DNA of 64,000 nucleotides from assembly GCF_000332335.1 (NCBI RefSeq), contig NZ_KB235948.1:3704820-3768819 (forward strand). Direction: 5' to 3'. The position numbers and the translations under genes were made by a program. The DNA is from Kamptonema formosum PCC 10802 (GTDB taxonomy: Bacteria > Cyanobacteriota > Cyanobacteriia > Cyanobacteriales > Oscillatoriaceae). Below the pieces are notes generated by a model. That model was not told the DNA's origin. It ran no database searches and was given only the letters and a program-made list of their open reading frames with translations. How positions within the stretch are numbered: the first letter of the stretch is position 1; each line of letters starts with the position of its first letter. Positions 60,142 through 64,000 of this stretch are shown in pieces.

Positions 60142-62328
60142 ATGATTGGGACTGCCTGGTACAAGCGATTTCAGTCAGCGCTCAGGATGGGTTCTGTATC
60201 CCCCTACCTCCCTGTGGCACTATCAATCTGTGTGGGCAGCGGACTGTCCCTGGTGGCGTCCGCAATTGTCTGGAAGTGGGAACTGGAAAGCCTGCAGGCA
60301 GAATTCCAGCGGCAGGCTGATAACCTGGCCACAACTCTGGAGCGCAAGATAGACGAGTATTTGCAAATTCCCCGCTCGCTAGGCACTTTTTACGACGCCT
60401 CCCCGGCTGAGCTGAATCGGCAAAGCGTCAGGGAGCTTTCCCAGCTGTTCCTGTCTCGCTATCCCGGGATTTTTTCAATGGGTTTTACAAAACGGGTGAG
60501 AGGCGAAGAGCGAGAAGCCTACGAGGAAAGGATTAAGGGAGAGGGCTTCCCAAATTTTAGCATTCTCGAACGAGGTCCGAAAGGAAAGTTGGTTCCGGCC
60601 AAAGAGCGCCCGGAATATTTCGCAATTACCTACATCGAGCCGCTGGAGAAGCGGAAGATGATATTGGGTTACGATGTCACGGTGGAACCGGAGCGCAAAG
60701 CAGCAATGGAGAAAGCGCGCGACACAGGAGAAATGGCCGTGACTGAACGGGTGATTGTGGCTTCTGGGGAAGCCGCCTTTCTACTTTACAGGCCAATTTA
60801 CCGCAAAGGCAGCCCAAAAGACACCCTGACAGATCGCCGCGAGTCCTTTGAGGGGTATGCCTTCAGCGTTTTCGCACTTACAGATGTGATGAAATACTCT
60901 CTGAAAGGGCTGAAAACGGGGCACATTGACTTTTACCTTTTTGATGAATCTGCTCCTGCCACCAATCGCTTTTTGGTCTTTTACGATTCTAGCATGCAGC
61001 AGGTCATAGAAGACTCAAAGCAAAAGAAATCGGCTGATTTTGCCGCTAGCGGGCTGCTCTGCAGGAATCCAACGGCTTGCACGCACACCTTCAAAGTTGC
61101 AGACCGGCAGTGGTCACTTGTGACTGTGCCTACGCCGGCGTTTACAGGTCTGAAAATTTACTGGAGAGCCGGCTCCACACTGGCAATCGGGTTACTCCTG
61201 ACCGGCTCTATCGCCGCTTACCTGTTGATTTCGCTGCGCCACACTAGCGGAGTGGAAAAACTTGTACACGAACGCACCGAGCAAGCCGAAAAGCTGAGTA
61301 AAACTCTGCGCGAACTGCAGGAAACCCAGGTTCAGCTGATTCAAAGTGAAAAAATGTCGAGCCTGGGGCAGTTAGTGGCGGGAATCGCCCATGAAATCAA
61401 CAACCCCGTCAACTTTATCTACGGAAATATCACTCACGCAAATAGGTACACTGGCAAATTGCTCGAACACCTCCGCCTCTACCAGCAGGAACACTCCCAC
61501 CCTTCTGCGGAGATTGAGGAACACGCCGAGGACATAGATTTAGCCTTCCTGAACGAGGATCTGCCCAAAATACTGTCCTCCATGAAAATGGGGGCGGAAC
61601 GCATCCGGGAGATTGTGCTGTCGCTGCGCAACTTCTCGCGCCTGGATGAAGCCGAGATGAAATCCGTGGATCTCCATGAAGGCATCGACAGCACGTTGCT
61701 GATTTTGCAAAATCGCCTGAAAGCGAAGTCGGGGAAGCAGCTTGATATTCGGGTGGTTAAGGAGTACGGCAATTTGCCTAATGTGGAGTGCTACGCGGGA
61801 CAGATCAATCAAGTGTTTATGAATATTCTCAGCAATGCCATAGATGCTTTGGAAATCGGGCAGGGGGCATCGGACGTCGAGAATGGGAAAAATGCCCCAC
61901 GCTCTGCGCCCAATCAGCAATGGCCAACCATTTGGATTCGCACCTCAGTGGCGAATGGGGTATTGGGAATGGGGGATTGGGGAGAAGAAAAATTCCCCCT
62001 GCCCAATGCCGGCTGCCCAATGCCCACTCCCCACTGCCTAAGGCCCAATTGCTATGTTCGTATTGCCATTGCTGATACTGGTCCGGGCATCCCGGAGGCG
62101 CTGCGCTTGCGGATATTTGACCCCTTTTTTACCACCAAGCCGGTGGGCAAAGGGACGGGGCTGGGACTGTCCATCAGCTATCAAATTGTAGTTGACAAAC
62201 ACGGCGGCAAGTTGGAGTGTGTTTCCACCCCCGGAAAGGGAACAGAGTTCTTGATTGAAATTCCCGTGCGCCAAAGTTGCAGGGGGTCTGCCGGTCGGAC
62301 AAAGCTGGAGCAGACCGGCTGCCGGTGA
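60142..62328 (+). CDS. CHASE-domain membrane histidine kinase
   Basis: A 728-residue kinase. A first membrane helix (about 20-47) is followed by an extracytoplasmic CHASE domain (about 50-265: RYPGIFSMGFTKRVRGEER and VVTVEP-type segments such as YDVTVEPERKAAMEKARDTG), known for binding small ligands such as cytokinin-like or peptide signals. A second helix lies at about 340-362. The kinase core ([23 protein letters not shown] with the phosphorylated His; [44 protein letters not shown]) is very similar to that of the giant kinase at 47836-53166. A repeat-derived insertion of about 60 residues lies between the N and G1 boxes, at the same place as in the giant kinase. Confidence 0.94.
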   Translation: MIGTAWYKRFQSALRMGSVSPYLPVALSICVGSGLSLVASAIVWKWELESLQAEFQRQADNLATTLERKIDEYLQIPRSLGTFYDASPAELNRQSVRELSQLFLSRYPGIFSMGFTKRVRGEEREAYEERIKGEGFPNFSILERGPKGKLVPAKERPEYFAITYIEPLEKRKMILGYDVTVEPERKAAMEKARDTGEMAVTERVIVASGEAAFLLYRPIYRKGSPKDTLTDRRESFEGYAFSVFALTDVMKYSLKGLKTGHIDFYLFDESAPATNRFLVFYDSSMQQVIEDSKQKKSADFAASGLLCRNPTACTHTFKVADRQWSLVTVPTPAFTGLKIYWRAGSTLAIGLLLTGSIAAYLLISLRHTSGVEKLVHERTEQAEKLSKTLRELQETQVQLIQSEKMSSLGQLVAGIAHEINNPVNFIYGNITHANRYTGKLLEHLRLYQQEHSHPSAEIEEHAEDIDLAFLNEDLPKILSSMKMGAERIREIVLSLRNFSRLDEAEMKSVDLHEGIDSTLLILQNRLKAKSGKQLDIRVVKEYGNLPNVECYAGQINQVFMNILSNAIDALEIGQGASDVENGKNAPRSAPNQQWPTIWIRTSVANGVLGMGDWGEEKFPLPNAGCPMPTPHCLRPNCYVRIAIADTGPGIPEALRLRIFDPFFTTKPVGKGTGLGLSISYQIVVDKHGGKLECVSTPGKGTEFLIEIPVRQSCRGSAGRTKLEQTGCR

Positions 62329-62852
62329 CAGGCGAGCGCTTGACATCTCAATAAGCTGCCGCCTAGAATAAATAGCACGTTATTTAAGTCAGAACGCTGG
62401 AGTTATAATTCAGAAAAGTTTCATAATTCCAATTTCAAAACTGGCGGGGGTTACTCGCTGGCGGGAGCGCCGGTAATGGCAGTGCTGCGATCTCCGGCAT
62501 CCGGATCGCCGGCTCTCTTTCCTTTTCCGCCTGCTTCCCCCGCCCTTTCTGCCGGTTGCGCTCGCCGGCAGGATGGACTACAATCTAGTGAAAGCTTCCT
62601 CGTGCCAGCTTTGGGAGCTACAGCATCGCCGGCAGATGAAGTTCACCCCTTGCAAAATTCGCCGGTTTCTGCTAGAGAAGGTTTGCGGCGCGAGCACCGG
62701 CACCCCTCAGGCGTCGCGTGTGGCGCTCAGAACCCGGCACCCAACCCCACCCCCGCGTGCGGGGAGGGGGCTAGGATCTGTCGGGCTGGCGCACCAAGGA
62801 TAAGCGAATTTTTGCGGTAGAATAGGAAAACACCAATCAGGAAACCTGCTTC
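62329..62852. other. Gene-free spacer upstream of the DAHP synthase gene
   Basis: No credible gene. It is rich in CCGGCA/CCGGTG words and carries a CCCCACCCCCGCGTGCGGGGAGGGG stretch at about 62745-62770 (only the CCCCGC/GCGGGG-type hairpin is meant). The promoter of the downstream gene must lie in its last 100 bp; TAGAAT at 62818-62823 is a possible -10. Confidence 0.5.
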
Positions 62853-63917
62853 ATGGAAACAAAACTCTTTGACGCTCACATTCAAAAGTCCCAGGTTTTA
62901 CTTACGCCGGCTGAAATCAAAGAAAAATTGCCTTTAACAGACTTGGCAGAGAAAAACGTTTTGAAATCCCGGAATGAACTAGAAGATATCCTCGACCGCA
63001 AAGACTCCCGAACCTTCATCGTTGTTGGCCCTTGCTCCATACACGACATCGCAGCGGCTGAAGAGTACGCCGCTAAATTAAAGGAACTTGCGGATAAAGT
63101 TAGGGATAAGTTTTTGATAATAATGAGAGTTTACTTTGAGAAGCCAAGGACAACCGTGGGCTGGAAGGGATTAATTAACGACCCGGATATGGACGACTCT
63201 TTTAACATAGGAAAGGGGCTATTAATCGCCAGGAGCTTGCTGTTAAAAATCGCAGAAATGGGACTGCCGGCGGCGACAGAAGCCCTCGACCCTATAGTGC
63301 CCCAGTACATTGGCGAACTGATTTCATGGTCGGCGATAGGAGCGCGCACCACCGAATCGCAAACTCACCGGGAAATGGCCAGCGGGCTGTCCATGCCGGT
63401 GGGCTTTAAAAATGGCACAGATGGCAATATAGAGGTGGCTGTAAATGCCATGAAATCAGCGAAAGAACCTCACAATTTTTTAGGGATTAACCTAGGGGGA
63501 CAGGTCAGCATATTTCAAACCAAAGGCAATGCCTACGGGCACATTATCTTGCGCGGGGGTGGCGGTCAGCCTAATTACGATGCGGCGACGGTAAAAAAAG
63601 TGGAAGAAAAACTAAAAGCCGCAAATTTGCCCCCGAATGTAGTCATCGACTGCAGCCACGGAAATTCCAACAAAGACTACAAGCGCCAGAGCGCCGTATT
63701 TGAAGATGCCATCGAGCAAATAGCGGCGGGGGACACATCTATCGTAGGGTTGATGCTGGAATCTAATTTGTGTGAGGGCAACCAACCCCTGACCAGGGAG
63801 GGACAGACGGAATTAAAATATGGCGTTTCCGTGACCGATCCCTGTATTGGCTGGGAGGAAACCGAAAAAATTATTTTGGCGGCTTGGGAAAAACTCAGCA
63901 ACCAAACCAATTCTTGA
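62853..63917 (+). CDS. aroG: 3-deoxy-7-phosphoheptulonate (DAHP) synthase, class I
   Basis: Condenses phosphoenolpyruvate and erythrose 4-phosphate, the first step of the shikimate pathway to aromatic amino acids. The 354-residue protein matches the AroF/AroG/AroH group: TFIVVGPCSIHD (metal-binding Cys), IMRVYFEKPRTTVGWKGLINDP, ISWSAIGARTTESQTHREMASGLSMPVGFKNGTDG read in sections (ARTTESQ and GFKNGTDG are the diagnostic parts), VVIDCSHGNS and LMLESNL. The N-terminal 40 residues could form the regulatory extension seen in feedback-inhibited forms. The symbol is a group label; the isozyme type cannot be settled here. Confidence 0.96.
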   Translation: METKLFDAHIQKSQVLLTPAEIKEKLPLTDLAEKNVLKSRNELEDILDRKDSRTFIVVGPCSIHDIAAAEEYAAKLKELADKVRDKFLIIMRVYFEKPRTTVGWKGLINDPDMDDSFNIGKGLLIARSLLLKIAEMGLPAATEALDPIVPQYIGELISWSAIGARTTESQTHREMASGLSMPVGFKNGTDGNIEVAVNAMKSAKEPHNFLGINLGGQVSIFQTKGNAYGHIILRGGGGQPNYDAATVKKVEEKLKAANLPPNVVIDCSHGNSNKDYKRQSAVFEDAIEQIAAGDTSIVGLMLESNLCEGNQPLTREGQTELKYGVSVTDPCIGWEETEKIILAAWEKLSNQTNS

Positions 63918-63938
63918 GTTCCTGTGGCCAGAAAGGCC

Positions 63939-63971
63939 AGAAACTGGGTTTCTTGAAGAAACCCGGTTTCT
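63939..63971. repeat. AGAAACTGGGTTTCT palindrome repeat, terminator-like
   Basis: A 33-bp member of the interspersed palindrome family, in the inverted orientation relative to most copies, 22 bp after the DAHP synthase stop codon; it probably ends that transcript. Confidence 0.85.
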
Positions 63972-64000
63972 TCCCCCCAGTTGCTATTTTATCACGATTC

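Overview
The window is a piece of cyanobacterial chromosome, most likely from a filamentous Oscillatoriales-type genome (inference). The evidence is scattered HIP1 octamers (GCGATCGC), cyanobacterial families (DUF3134, PAP/fibrillin, NrtA-type ABC transporter, DUF4070 radical SAM, Uma2, very large PAS histidine kinases), and dense short interspersed palindromic repeats in almost every spacer. I found no conventional tRNA or rRNA, CRISPR array, prophage or transposase.

Layout. 0.4-9.7 kb: a MotA/TolQ/ExbB-like protein with a long coiled-coil tail (ZorA-like architecture, no visible partner), a GT2 glycosyltransferase, a membrane protein, an AT-rich methyltransferase next to a MITE-like element, mraY, a DUF3134 protein and a GT4 glycosyltransferase. 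9.9-13 kb: a PAP/fibrillin protein, a PD-(D/E)XK nuclease with four Fe-S-type cysteines, a DIP1984-family gene followed by a candidate tRNA-mimic RNA, and a GNAT acetyltransferase. 13.3-18.1 kb: an OB-fold/RTX protein beside its OB-fold paralogue, a two-component pair and an ExoD protein. 18.6-25.3 kb: a transport locus with a universal stress protein, NrtD-, NrtA- and NrtB-type ABC subunits and an ArsB/NhaD-type permease; the ABC unit and the permease gene each have an upstream ydaO/yuaA-type (c-di-AMP) riboswitch. 25.5-32.7 kb: recJ, a YdcF protein, a conserved hypothetical, a Ctp protease and a pair of tiny overlapping genes.

32.9-37.3 kb is the most distinctive locus: a NACHT-type STAND ATPase with a hydrophobic, glycine/alanine-rich N-terminus and, overlapping it by 8 bp in another frame, a WD40 protein with 14 almost identical repeats plus one degenerate repeat. 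Together they look like one NLR-type sensor split into two genes; the blades differ at only a few fixed positions, as in rapidly diversifying recognition proteins. 37.8-45.8 kb: a Uma2 nuclease, a MetF-like reductase, trpS, a B12/radical-SAM protein and alpha-glucan phosphorylase. 46.4-62.3 kb: three histidine kinases (one about 1776 aa with about nine PAS domains), a Ser/Thr kinase fused to a PhnD-like binding domain, a DgcN/DgcA-like pair, and an antitoxin/PIN toxin module behind a perfect consensus promoter. The window closes with a DAHP synthase.

Cross-cutting themes are c-di-AMP control of transport, many signalling proteins, candidate conflict systems (NACHT/WD40, ZorA-like protein, toxin-antitoxin, Uma2), and repeats that have in several places entered reading frames. 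Functions were assigned by reading translations without database searches.
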